Program-made: the position numbers and the translations under genes
Assembly (NCBI RefSeq): GCF_039543545.1
Contig: NZ_BAABJY010000002.1
Location: 1,206,273-1,270,272 of the forward strand
Direction of reading: 5' to 3'
DNA from: Luteimonas vadosa
Lineage (GTDB): Bacteria > Pseudomonadota > Gammaproteobacteria > Xanthomonadales > Xanthomonadaceae
Length of the DNA stretch: 64,000 nt
Shown: positions 51,650-59,226 of the stretch, one piece after another
Layout: the number at the start of each line of letters is the position of its first letter
Position numbering within the stretch: position 1 is the stretch's first letter
Notes under the pieces: generated by a model
Seen by the model: the letters and a program-made list of their open reading frames with translations, nothing else
Databases searched by the model: none
What the model was told of the DNA's origin: nothing

Positions 51650-52006
51650 TTACTTCCTGATGGCTTTGCGCGGACCCTTGCGGGTACGGGCGTTGGTGCG
51701 CGTGCGCTGGCCGCGCAGCGGCAGGCCGCGGCGATGGCGCAGGCCGCGGTAGCAGGCCAGGTCCATCAGGCGCTTGATGGCCATGCCGACTTCGCGGCGG
51801 AGGTCGCCTTCGACGGCGAACTTGCCGACCTCGGCGCGCAGCGCCTCGACTTCCGGCTCCGACAGGTCGCGGATCTTCGTCGAGGAATCGACGCCGGCCG
51901 ACTCGCAGACCTGCTTCGAACGGGTACGGCCGATGCCGTAGATGCTTTGTAGCCCGACCCAGACGTGCTTCTGGGCAGGCAGGTTCACACCTGCAATACG
52001 CGCCAT
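51650..52006 (-). CDS. rpsM: 30S ribosomal protein S13
   Basis: Encodes 118 residues. Contacts the 50S subunit and the P-site tRNA. MARIAGVNLPAQKHVWVGLQSIYGIGRTRSKQVC and the C-terminal RGQRTRTNARTRKGPRKAIRK are standard. It opens the alpha operon here; a TAGAAT -10 and a hairpin lie upstream, and rpmJ, normally just before it, is missing. Confidence 0.97.
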   Translation of the reverse strand: MARIAGVNLPAQKHVWVGLQSIYGIGRTRSKQVCESAGVDSSTKIRDLSEPEVEALRAEVGKFAVEGDLRREVGMAIKRLMDLACYRGLRHRRGLPLRGQRTRTNARTRKGPRKAIRK

Positions 52007-52030
52007 GCGCGGATCTCCAAACTGGTTGCG

Positions 52031-52047
52031 GCCGGACAGCGTCCGGC
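52031..52047 (-). promoter_or_regulatory. Leader hairpin of the alpha operon (possible S4 site)
   Basis: A 7-bp perfect stem with a 3-base loop lies 25-41 bases before the rpsM ATG and downstream of the predicted start of transcription. In E. coli S4 represses this operon through a leader structure; the sequence here does not show the same pseudoknot, so the role is only inferred. Confidence 0.35.
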
Positions 52048-52076
52048 ACGGGGCACTTTGATCAAGTGAACTGGAA

Positions 52077-52082
52077 ATTCTA
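52077..52082 (-). promoter_or_regulatory. -10 element of an alpha-operon promoter
   Basis: TAGAAT on the minus strand, about 70 bases before rpsM. A TTCCTG occurs 17 bases upstream (weak -35). The same -10 is used by the S10 operon promoter near 63.7 kb, which supports it. Confidence 0.5.
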
Positions 52083-52500
52083 ACAGGGTCTCGGGTTGAC
52101 AGGAAGCCCTTGGCCGCCTTGGCGACCCTGGACCCGGCATGGGGAGTGTGCCCATGCTCCGGCGACGGGGCCCCGCAGGCCGGACGCCCGGAAATCCGGG
52201 GTTCGGCCGCCCGGCGCTACTCTGGCGTCGGGACTGGCGGGGACCCACCCGCGCACGAGACCGCTGCGCGAGTCGCCCATTTGCCGCCTCCGCTTCCAGC
52301 CACGGGGTCGGCTCTTGATTTCGCGGCCCCTTCCATGGCCGCCGATGCGGGCTTCTCCCTGCCCGGCCCGGCGCTCCTGCCGGGTTGCCGGGTACGAGAT
52401 CAACGCCTTCGTACCCGATGGATCGCTTCCTCCCTGCCCGGCGCCGCACGCTGCGGACAGCCTGGCCAGGTTCGTGCATGCACCTGCCGGTCGCTCCGGA

Positions 52501-53850
52501 CTACCGTGCCCGCGTCCCGCCCTTCAGGTTGGCCTTCTTCAACAGGCTCTCGTACTGGTGGGACATTAGGTGCGACTGGATCTGGGCGATGAAGTCCATC
52601 ACCACCACGACGACGATCAGCAGCGAGGTGCCACCGAAGTAGAACGAGGCATTCAGCTCGGTGCGCATGAACTCCGGCAACAGGCAGACGAGCACCAGGT
52701 AGGCGGCACCCGCGGCAGTCAGCCGCGTCAGCACGCCGTCGACGTAATCGGCCGTGGCCTTGCCCGGACGGATGCCCGGGATCAGGGCACCGGATTTCTT
52801 CAGGTTGTCCGCGGTCTCCTGCGAGTTGAAGACCAGCGCGGTGTAGAAGAACGCGAACCCGGCGATCAACGACGCGTACAGGATGAGGTAAAGCGGCTCG
52901 CCGGGAGAAAGGGCCTGGCTCAGGCGCTGTAGCCAGTTCGCGGAGCCGGCCTGCGCGAACCACGTCGAGGCGGTGGCCGGGAACATGATGATCGAGGACG
53001 CGAAGATCGCGGGGATCACGCCGGCCATGTTGAGCTTGAGCGGCAGGAAAGAGCTTTGGTTCATGTACGCACTACGGCCACCCTGCCGCCGCGCGTAGTT
53101 GACCGTGATGCGCCGTTGCCCACGCTCGACGAACACCACGAAATAGGTGAAGGCGAGCACGATGACCCCGATCAGGATCACCGAGATCGTGCTCATGTCG
53201 CCGTTGCGCGCCGCCTCCAGGGTGCTGATCACGGCGCCCGGCAGGCCCGCGACGATGCCGGCGAAGATGATTAGCGACACACCGTTGCCAACGCCGCGCT
53301 CGGTCACCTGTTCGCCCAGCCATACCAGGAACATCGTGCCCGCGGTCAGTGCCACCACGGCCGTGAGGACGAAGCCGACCCCGGGTGCATAGACCACCGG
53401 GATGCCGTTGTTGGCGCCGGAACTCTGCAGCGCCACCGCGATTCCGGCGGCCTGGAAGATGGCCAGCGGGATCGCACCGATGCGGGACCACTGCGTGACG
53501 CGGCGGCGCCCCGATTCGCCTTCCTTCTGGATCGCCTTCAGGCTGGGCACGATCTGCACCAGCAGCTGGATGATGATCGAGGCGGAGATGTACGGGATGA
53601 CGTTGAGCGCGAACAGGCTGAAGCGCGACAAGGCACCGCCGGAGAACATGTTGAACATGTCCACGATCGTGCCTTCCTGCTGCTCCATCAGCTGCAGCAT
53701 GGCTTCCGGGTTCACCCCGGGGACCGGGATGAAGCTGCCGAAGCGGTAGACCAGCAAGGCACCGAGCACGAACAGCAGCCGCTGCCTCAACTCGGTGAAC
53801 TTGCCGAGCCCTGCACCGATCCCGCCCATGGCCTGTCCGCTACGCGCCAT
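52501..53850 (-). CDS. secY: Protein translocase subunit SecY
   Basis: Encodes 449 residues with ten membrane segments. Forms the protein-conducting channel with SecE and SecG. GGALSRFSLFALNVIPYISASIIIQLL (segment 2, plug region), NGVSLIIFAGIVAGLP and MNQSSFLPLKLNMAGVIPAIFASSIIMFP are conserved. The ATG at 53850 (MARSGQAMGGIGAGLGKFTELRQRLLFVLG) was chosen because it gives the family's cytoplasmic N-terminus. It follows rplO by 7 bases. Confidence 0.97.
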   Translation of the reverse strand: MARSGQAMGGIGAGLGKFTELRQRLLFVLGALLVYRFGSFIPVPGVNPEAMLQLMEQQEGTIVDMFNMFSGGALSRFSLFALNVIPYISASIIIQLLVQIVPSLKAIQKEGESGRRRVTQWSRIGAIPLAIFQAAGIAVALQSSGANNGIPVVYAPGVGFVLTAVVALTAGTMFLVWLGEQVTERGVGNGVSLIIFAGIVAGLPGAVISTLEAARNGDMSTISVILIGVIVLAFTYFVVFVERGQRRITVNYARRQGGRSAYMNQSSFLPLKLNMAGVIPAIFASSIIMFPATASTWFAQAGSANWLQRLSQALSPGEPLYLILYASLIAGFAFFYTALVFNSQETADNLKKSGALIPGIRPGKATADYVDGVLTRLTAAGAAYLVLVCLLPEFMRTELNASFYFGGTSLLIVVVVVMDFIAQIQSHLMSHQYESLLKKANLKGGTRAR

Positions 53851-53857
53851 GCCTGGC

Positions 53858-54307
53858 TTACTCCCCTGCCTCGTCGGACTCGACCTTGCCGCCGGCCGCT
53901 TCGATCGCGGCACGGGCGCCGGCCGTGGCCAACAGGCCCTTGAGCACCAGCTTCTTGCTGATTTCGCCCTTCTTCACGATCTTCGCGCGCTTGGCCTTGC
54001 TCGGTACGAGCTTGGCTTCACGCAGCGTGGCGAAGCTGACTTCGCCGTCGAGCTTCTCGAGCTGGTACAGCATGACTTCGGCGGTATCGTCCTTGAGCTT
54101 GGATCGGAAACCGACCTTCGGCAGGCGCTTGCGCAGCGGCATCTGGCCGCCTTCGAAGCCGGCCTTGATCTTGCCCTTGCCGGAGCGCGCGAACGAACCC
54201 TTGTGGCCGCGGCCCGCGGTCTTGCCCAGGCCCGATCCGATGCCGCGTCCGACGCGCTTGCGATCCTGCCTCGCGCCATCCGCAGGCTTGAGTGTGTTGA
54301 GCTTCAT
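53858..54307 (-). CDS. rplO: 50S ribosomal protein L15
   Basis: Encodes 149 residues. Late-assembly 23S rRNA binder. Starts MKLNTLKPADGARQDRKRVGRGIGSGLGKTAGRGHKGS, the L15 hallmark, and carries GFEGGQMPLRKRLPKVGF. C-terminal ends with a short acidic tail (VESDEAGE) longer than in E. coli. Gap to rpmD is 4 bases. Confidence 0.97.
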   Translation of the reverse strand: MKLNTLKPADGARQDRKRVGRGIGSGLGKTAGRGHKGSFARSGKGKIKAGFEGGQMPLRKRLPKVGFRSKLKDDTAEVMLYQLEKLDGEVSFATLREAKLVPSKAKRAKIVKKGEISKKLVLKGLLATAGARAAIEAAGGKVESDEAGE

Positions 54308-54311
54308 TCGA

Positions 54312-54512
54312 TTACTCCTCGACCCGGACCAGGTAATGGACCGTGTTGATCAGGCCGCGCACCTGCGGGCTGTCCTTCAGTTCACGGACGTCGTTGAGCT
54401 TGCTCAATCCGAGCGCACGCACCGACAACCGGTGGCGCGCCTGCGAACCACGCAGGCCCTTGACCAGGCGCACCTTGACGGTGCCGCCTTCCTTGACTTC
54501 CTTCTTAGCCAT
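54312..54512 (-). CDS. rpmD: 50S ribosomal protein L30
   Basis: Encodes 66 residues. KVRLVKGLRGSQARHRLSVRALGLSKLNDVRELKDSPQVRGLINTVHYLV is the family core. The ATG at 54512 (MAKKEVKEGGTVKVRL) lies inside the end of rpsE by eight bases, a common arrangement. L30 is not universal in bacteria but is typical here. Confidence 0.95.
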   Translation of the reverse strand: MAKKEVKEGGTVKVRLVKGLRGSQARHRLSVRALGLSKLNDVRELKDSPQVRGLINTVHYLVRVEE

Positions 54513-55032
54513 GATGGATGTCCTCGACCTTCTTGCCGCGCTTGGAGGCGATGCTGGCAGGCGAGTGCATCGCCTCCAGGCCCTTGACCGTGGCGCGGAC
54601 CAGGTTGATGGGATTGCGCGAGCCGACCGCCTTGGCCAGCACGTCCTTGACGCCGACGGCTTCGAGCACGGCGCGCATCGCGCCGCCTGCAATCACGCCG
54701 GTGCCCTCGGACGCGGGCTGCATGAACACGTTGGCCGCCCCATGGCGCGACTTGACCACGTGCCACAAGGTGCCATTGTTAAGTTCGACGCTGCGCATGT
54801 CGCGGCGCGCGTACTCCATCGACTTCTGGATCGCGACCGGCACTTCGCGCGCCTTGCCGTAGCCGAAGCCGACCTTGCCGTTGCCATCGCCCACCACCGA
54901 CAGCGCGGTGAAGGTGAACTGGCGACCGCCCTTGACGGTCTTGCTGACGCGGTTGACCGCGATCAGCTTCTCGACCATGCCGTCGTCGATCTCTTCGCGG
55001 TTGCGCCCGCGGGGTCCTCTGTCGTCTGCCAT
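54505..55032 (-). CDS. rpsE: 30S ribosomal protein S5
   Basis: Encodes 175 residues. Has a role in decoding accuracy and mRNA unwinding. The dsRBD-like domain has FTALSVVGDGNGKVGFGYGKAREVP and the C-terminal domain EGTGVIAGGAMRAVLEAVGVKDVLAKAVGSRNPIN. Starts MADDRGPRGRNREEIDDGM. The upstream spacer to rplR is 285 bases, where these two genes are normally adjacent. Confidence 0.97.
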   Translation of the reverse strand: MADDRGPRGRNREEIDDGMVEKLIAVNRVSKTVKGGRQFTFTALSVVGDGNGKVGFGYGKAREVPVAIQKSMEYARRDMRSVELNNGTLWHVVKSRHGAANVFMQPASEGTGVIAGGAMRAVLEAVGVKDVLAKAVGSRNPINLVRATVKGLEAMHSPASIASKRGKKVEDIHHG

Positions 55033-55284
55033 CTCGATTGCCTCAGGTTTCGTTGAAGGATGTACGGCTGGCTGCCGCTTGTTGTTGTGGTCTGACTGCG
55101 GTGGACCGCCGGACCGCGCACAAGGCGGAGGGCGTCCGATGCAAACCGCATCGGCGGATCGGGCAATGCATTGGGGCGAGCCCGCAGCATTCAAGCAATG
55201 GCACGGGGATGTGCCGTCCCCGACTCAAGCACACCGTGCTCGGGGCGGGGCGCGAGTCCGGCGCTGCCGGCTTCGCGGGGCCAG

Positions 55285-55306
55285 GCTCGCCCCTGACGGG
55301 GCAAGC
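55285..55306 (-). repeat. Hairpin after rplR inside the spc operon
   Basis: A 9-bp stem with one mismatch (55285-55293 with 55298-55306, loop of four) lies 12 bases after the rplR stop. There is no T-run. It may slow or process the transcript in the unusual 285-base rplR-rpsE spacer. Confidence 0.45.
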
Positions 55307-55317
55307 GAGGCGACGAA

Positions 55318-55671
55318 TCAGAACTCCAGGCCACCCTCGCGCGCGGCATCGGCCAGGGCCTTGATGCGACCGTGGTAGCGATAGCCGGAGCGGTCGAAGG
55401 CGATCTTGTCGATGCCGGCCGCCTTGGCCTTCTCGGCGATGACGCGGCCGACCTTGATCGCGGCTTCGGTGTTCTTGCCGCTCTTCAGGCCCTCGCGCAC
55501 GTCGGACTGTGTGGTGCTGGCGGCGGCCAGGACCTTGGAACCGTCGGCGCTGAACAGCTGGGCGTACACGTGCTGGCCGGTGCGCAGCACCGACAGCCTC
55601 GGCATGCCGAGGTCGCGGATGCGCGAGCGTGTGGACTTGGCGCGGCGGAGACGGGCGATTTTCTTCTTCAT
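55318..55671 (-). CDS. rplR: 50S ribosomal protein L18
   Basis: Encodes 117 residues. Binds 5S rRNA together with L5. MKKKIARLRRAKSTRSRIRDLGMPRLSVLRTGQHVYAQLF is the L18 start and FDRSGYRYHGRIKALADAAREGGLEF its end. It follows rplF by 42 bases. A hairpin lies just after its stop. Confidence 0.97.
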   Translation of the reverse strand: MKKKIARLRRAKSTRSRIRDLGMPRLSVLRTGQHVYAQLFSADGSKVLAAASTTQSDVREGLKSGKNTEAAIKVGRVIAEKAKAAGIDKIAFDRSGYRYHGRIKALADAAREGGLEF

Positions 55672-55713
55672 GCTCTTGTCCTCGAAAGCTGAAAGCGCTG
55701 CAATCCCGAGGGA

Positions 55714-56241
55714 TTACGCCTTCTTGGCTTCCTTGCGAATGATGTTCTCACCGGCGTACTTCACGCCCTTGCCCTTGTAGGGCTCGGGTGGGCGGAAGCC
55801 CCGGATCTTTGCGGCGACTTCGCCGACGCGCTGCTTGTCGGCCCCGCTGACCAGGACTTCGGTCTGGGTCGGGGTGCTGACGGTGATGCCTTCGGGCACC
55901 TTGAACAGCACCGGGTGCGAAAAGCCCAGCGACAGATTCAGGTCCTTGCCCTGCATCGCGGCGCGATAGCCGACGCCGACCAGCTCGAGCTTGCGCTCGA
56001 AGCCCTCGGTCACGCCGTGGACCATGTTGGCGATGATGGCGCGCAACGTGCCTGTCAGCGGGATCAGGGTGTCGTCGTTGGCCGAAAGCAGCGCGGTGCC
56101 GTCTTCGATGCGGACTTCGATGCCTTCCGGCTTGTCGATCGACAGGGTGCCCTTCGGGCCCTTGACGCTGACATTGGTCGGCTGGATGTTCAGGTCCACG
56201 CCCTTGGGCAGGGCGATGGGCTTCTTGGCAACTCGGGACAT
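55714..56241 (-). CDS. rplF: 50S ribosomal protein L6
   Basis: Encodes 175 residues in two repeated domains. MSRVAKKPIALPKGVDLNI and the C-terminal RGFRPPEPYKGKGVKYAGENIIRKEAKKA are conserved. L6 lies near the factor-binding site of the 50S subunit. A GGAGGAG site precedes the ATG. It follows rpsH by 13 bases. Confidence 0.97.
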   Translation of the reverse strand: MSRVAKKPIALPKGVDLNIQPTNVSVKGPKGTLSIDKPEGIEVRIEDGTALLSANDDTLIPLTGTLRAIIANMVHGVTEGFERKLELVGVGYRAAMQGKDLNLSLGFSHPVLFKVPEGITVSTPTQTEVLVSGADKQRVGEVAAKIRGFRPPEPYKGKGVKYAGENIIRKEAKKA

Positions 56242-56254
56242 GTCTGCTCCTCCC

Positions 56255-56650
56255 TCAGGCCACGAAGCACAGGACTTCGCCGCCGACGCCCTGATGGCGC
56301 GCCTGCGAGTCGGTCATGATGCCCTTCGAGGTGGAAATGATGGCGATGCCCAGGCCGTTGAGGACCCTGGGAAGTTCGTCCTTGCCGCGGTAATGGCGCA
56401 ACCCGGAGCGCGAAACGCGCTTCAGCCGCTCGATGACCGGTCGGCCCTCGTGGTACTTCAGCTCGATCTCGAGCTCGGCCTTGGCGCCGTTCTCGGTCAC
56501 GTGCGAGCCGAGGATGTAGCCCTCGTCCTGCAGCACCTTGGCGATCGCCACCTTGGTCTTGGAGGACGGCATCTTCACCGTCGGCTTGCCGACCGCGGCC
56601 GCATTCCTGATGCGGACCAGCATGTCGGCGATTGGATCAGTCATGCTCAT
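56255..56650 (-). CDS. rpsH: 30S ribosomal protein S8
   Basis: Encodes 131 residues. Binds 16S rRNA helix 21; in E. coli it is the translational repressor of the spc operon. MTDPIADMLVRIRNAAAVGKP and the C-terminal LNGLGIAIISTSKGIMTDSQARHQGVGGEVLCFVA are standard. The ATG at 56650 was preferred over the one at 56644 because a GAGGTG site lies 7 bases before it. Confidence 0.96.
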   Translation of the reverse strand: MSMTDPIADMLVRIRNAAAVGKPTVKMPSSKTKVAIAKVLQDEGYILGSHVTENGAKAELEIELKYHEGRPVIERLKRVSRSGLRHYRGKDELPRVLNGLGIAIISTSKGIMTDSQARHQGVGGEVLCFVA

Positions 56651-56748
56651 TGAATGTCACCTCTGAGTGCACCGATATCCGCTTGCGCGAAAATCTTGGG
56701 GTCGGGGCCCGGCCTTCGGCGGCAGGTCCCCGGTGGAGTGGGAAGGCG

Positions 56749-57054
56749 CTACCAGCTCGCCTTGCGCAGGCCCGGGACGTCGCCGCGCATGGTCGCTTCG
56801 CGCAGCTTGTTGCGGCCCAGGCCGAACTTCTTGTACACCGCGCGCGGACGGCCGGTCAGGGCGCAACGCGTGGTCATGCGCGACGCCGAGGAGTCGCGCG
56901 GCAGCTTCTGCAGCTTGACCGCGGCATCCATCTTCTCGTCGTAGCTGGATTCGGCGCTGGTGATGATCTTCTTCAGCGCGGCGCGCTTGTCGGCGTGCTT
57001 CTTCACCAGCTTGGCCCGCTTGATCTCGCGGTTCACCATCGATGTCTTGGCCAT
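56749..57054 (-). CDS. rpsN: 30S ribosomal protein S14
   Basis: Encodes 101 residues, the long zinc-free form. MAKTSMVNREIKRAKLVKKHADKRAALKKII at the start and RCALTGRPRAVYKKFGLGRNKLREATMRGDVPGLRKASW at the end; the CxxC pairs of the short zinc-type form are absent. It follows rplE by 19 bases; a 98-base spacer separates it from rpsH. Confidence 0.97.
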   Translation of the reverse strand: MAKTSMVNREIKRAKLVKKHADKRAALKKIITSAESSYDEKMDAAVKLQKLPRDSSASRMTTRCALTGRPRAVYKKFGLGRNKLREATMRGDVPGLRKASW

Positions 57055-57073
57055 GGTTCTAGTGTCCTCGTGA

Positions 57074-57610
57074 TCAGCGGAACGGAAAGCGGAAGGCTTC
57101 GAGCAGTGCCTTGGCTTCCTCGTTGGTCTTCGCGTTGGTGGTGATGGCGATGTCCATGCCGCGCACGGCGTCGACCTGGTCGTAGTCGATCTCCGGGAAG
57201 ATGATCTGCTCCTTGACGCCCATGTTGTAGTTGCCGCGGCCGTCGAAGGATCGCGCCGAGACGCCGCGGAAGTCGCGCACGCGCGGCAGTGAGACGTTGA
57301 TGAGGCGATCCAGGAACTCGTACATCTTCGCCCGGCGCAAGGTCACCTTGCAGCCGATCGGCCAGCCATCGCGGATCTTGAACGAGGCCACGGAAACGCG
57401 CGACTTGGTGATTTGCGGCTTCTGGCCGGAAATCTTCGCCATGTCGTCGACCGCGTTCTCCAGGATCTTCTTGTTCGTCGCGGCCTCGCCCACGCCCATG
57501 TTCAGCGTGATCTTGGTCACCCGCGGCACCTGCATCGGATTGGTGTAGCCGAACTGCTTCATCAGCTTCGGCACCACTTCTTCCTTGTAGAAATTTTCAA
57601 GTCTGCTCAT
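57074..57610 (-). CDS. rplE: 50S ribosomal protein L5
   Basis: Encodes 178 residues. Links 5S rRNA to the P-site tRNA region. ENFYKEEVVPKLMKQFGYTNPMQVPRVTKITLNMGVGEA near the N-terminus and FDGRGNYNMGVKEQIIFPEIDYD and DIAITTNAKTNEEAKALLEAFRFPF at the end. The ATG at 57610 (MSRLENFYKEE) was chosen; the open frame upstream does not extend the homology. Confidence 0.97.
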   Translation of the reverse strand: MSRLENFYKEEVVPKLMKQFGYTNPMQVPRVTKITLNMGVGEAATNKKILENAVDDMAKISGQKPQITKSRVSVASFKIRDGWPIGCKVTLRRAKMYEFLDRLINVSLPRVRDFRGVSARSFDGRGNYNMGVKEQIIFPEIDYDQVDAVRGMDIAITTNAKTNEEAKALLEAFRFPFR

Positions 57611-57640
57611 GTCTGCTTCCTCAGGCGTCACTCTGCCTGA

Positions 57641-57949
57641 TTAGATGGCCTCTCCACTCGAGCGGAACACGCGCAACCGCCGTCCATCCTCGAGCACCTT
57701 GGTTCCGACGCGCTCGCCCTTGCCGGAGGCAGGGTTGAACAGCATCACGTTGGACGCATGGATCGGCGCCTCGCGCTCGATCACGCCGCCAGGCTGGTTG
57801 GCCTGGGGGTTCGGCTTGGTGTGGCGCTTGACGATGTTGATGTTGGACACCACGACCTTGTCGCCGACGACGCGCACGACCTCGCCCTGCTTGCCCTTGT
57901 CCTTGCCGGCGGTGACGATCACCTGGTCACCCTTCTTGATGCGATTCAT
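57641..57949 (-). CDS. rplX: 50S ribosomal protein L24
   Basis: Encodes 102 residues. Assembly initiator of the 50S subunit with a KOW motif (KKGDQVIVTAGKDKGKQGEVVRV) at the N-terminus and GGVIEREAPIHASNVMLFNPASGKGERVG further on. It follows rplN by 15 bases and precedes rplE by 30 bases. Confidence 0.97.
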   Translation of the reverse strand: MNRIKKGDQVIVTAGKDKGKQGEVVRVVGDKVVVSNINIVKRHTKPNPQANQPGGVIEREAPIHASNVMLFNPASGKGERVGTKVLEDGRRLRVFRSSGEAI

Positions 57950-57964
57950 TGAACTCTCCTTCGC

Positions 57965-58333
57965 TCAAAGCACTTCGGGCGCGAGCGAGACGATCTTCAT
58001 GAACTTCTCGGAACGCAGCTCCCGGGTCACTGGCCCGAAGATGCGCGTGCCGATCGGCTCGTGCTTGGTGTTGAGCAGGACCGCGGCGTTTCCGTCGAAA
58101 CGGATCAGCGAGCCGTCGTTGCGGCGCACGCCCTTGCGGGTGCGGACCACGACCGCGTCGTAGACCTCGCCCTTCTTGACCTTGCCGCGCGGGATCGCAT
58201 CCTTGATCGACACCTTGATGATGTCGCCGATGTGGGCGTAGCGGCGCTTGGAGCCGCCGAGCACCTTGATGCACATGACTTCCTTGGCACCCGAGTTGTC
58301 GGCGACGTCGAGGTGGCTCTGCATCTGGATCAT
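57965..58333 (-). CDS. rplN: 50S ribosomal protein L14
   Basis: Encodes 122 residues, the standard length. MIQMQSHLDVADNSGAKEVMCIKVLGGSKRRYA and IFGPVTRELRSEKFMKIVSLAPEVL are conserved. It forms an inter-subunit bridge and is a site of contact for ribosome silencing factor. Spacing to rpsQ is 15 bases. Confidence 0.98.
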   Translation of the reverse strand: MIQMQSHLDVADNSGAKEVMCIKVLGGSKRRYAHIGDIIKVSIKDAIPRGKVKKGEVYDAVVVRTRKGVRRNDGSLIRFDGNAAVLLNTKHEPIGTRIFGPVTRELRSEKFMKIVSLAPEVL

Positions 58334-58348
58334 GGGTTCAGCCTCCTC

Positions 58349-58615
58349 TTATTCGGCCGCGCGGGCGACGATCTCGGCCACGCGCCAGTTCTTGGTCTTG
58401 GACATCGGCGCGCACTCGACCACGCGCACCTGGTCGCCTTCGTTGCAGGCGTTCTCGGCGTCGTGTGCGTGGAGCTTGGTCGAGCGGCGGATGTACTTGC
58501 CGTACAGCGCGTGCTTGACCTGGCGCTCGACGAGCACGGTGACGGTCTTGTCCATCTTGTTGCTGACGACGCGGCCTTCGACCGTGCGCAGCTTCTTGTC
58601 TGTGTTGTCGTTCAT
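58349..58615 (-). CDS. rpsQ: 30S ribosomal protein S17
   Basis: Encodes 88 residues. LRTVEGRVVSNKMDKTVTVLVERQVKHALYGKYIRRSTKLHAHDAENACNEGDQVRVVECAPMSKTKNW is the conserved core. Two in-frame ATGs exist; the AAGGA site touches the one at 58624 but lies 8 bases before the one at 58615 (MNDNTDKKLR), so the latter was chosen. It starts 12 bases after rpmC. Confidence 0.95.
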   Translation of the reverse strand: MNDNTDKKLRTVEGRVVSNKMDKTVTVLVERQVKHALYGKYIRRSTKLHAHDAENACNEGDQVRVVECAPMSKTKNWRVAEIVARAAE

Positions 58616-58627
58616 GTCGACCATTCC

Positions 58628-58810
58628 TTACTTCGCACCCAGCAGGGTGTTGACGCGCGCGATCTCGCGGCGCACCCGGCGGATGTCATGGGACTTGGCA
58701 AGCTGCCCGGTCGCTTTCTGCATGCGCAGGGAAAATGTTTCCTTGTGCAGCTCGACCAGGTGCGCCTGCAGCTCTTCGGCCGACTTCTCGCGGAGTTGTT
58801 TGAGTTCCAT
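58628..58810 (-). CDS. rpmC: 50S ribosomal protein L29
   Basis: Encodes 60 residues. MELKQLREKSAEELQAHLVELHKETFSLRMQKATGQLAKSHDIRRVRREIARVNTLL is the full L29 pattern; it forms part of the tunnel exit where signal recognition particle and trigger factor dock. The start ATG shares one base with the rplP stop (TGATG), so translation is probably coupled. Confidence 0.96.
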   Translation of the reverse strand: MELKQLREKSAEELQAHLVELHKETFSLRMQKATGQLAKSHDIRRVRREIARVNTLLGAK

Positions 58811-59223
58811 CAGCGCACCGTCCGGGTCACGAAAGTAGTGGTCACCGAGAGCTTGGCGGCGGCAAGGCGGAAGGCCTCGCGCGCGGTCGCCTCGTCCACG
58901 CCCTCGATCTCGTAGATCATGCGGCCCGGCTGGATCTGCGCGACCCAGAACTCGACGTTGCCCTTGCCGGAGCCCATGCGGACTTCGATCGGCTTCTTGG
59001 TGATCGGCTTGTCGGGGAACACGCGGATCCACATCTTGCCGCCGCGCTTGACGTAGCGGCTGATCGAGCGGCGGGCCGCCTCGATCTGGCGCGCGGTGAT
59101 CTGCCCGGTCTGCGTGGCCTTCAGGCCGTACTCGCCGAAACTCACGGTGTTGCCGCTCCACGCCAGGCCGTCGTTGCGGCCCTTGTGCATCTTTCGGTAC
59201 TTGGTTCGCTTGGGTTGCAACAT
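58810..59223 (-). CDS. rplP: 50S ribosomal protein L16
   Basis: Encodes 137 residues. Organises the A site and the peptidyl-transferase arms. MLQPKRTKYRKMHKGRNDGLAWSGNTVSFGEYGL and RMGSGKGNVEFWVAQIQPGRMIYEIEGV are conserved, including the arginine hydroxylated by some bacteria. It follows rpsC by 3 bases. Confidence 0.98.
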   Translation of the reverse strand: MLQPKRTKYRKMHKGRNDGLAWSGNTVSFGEYGLKATQTGQITARQIEAARRSISRYVKRGGKMWIRVFPDKPITKKPIEVRMGSGKGNVEFWVAQIQPGRMIYEIEGVDEATAREAFRLAAAKLSVTTTFVTRTVR

Positions 59224-59226
59224 GAC

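Larger units (their letters stand above)
52007..52500. other. Long secY-rpsM spacer, no rpmJ
   Basis: In gammaproteobacteria rpmJ (L36) lies here. No frame on the minus strand shows the L36 start (MKVRAS or MKVLxSLK) or its cysteine/histidine zinc pattern. The region holds instead a promoter-like TAGAAT at 52077-52082 and a hairpin at 52031-52047 just before rpsM; otherwise nothing is recognised. Confidence 0.65.

Noticed and set aside
52080..52479. Open frames between secY and rpsM as possible rpmJ
   Set aside because: None has the L36 start or the Cys/His zinc pattern.
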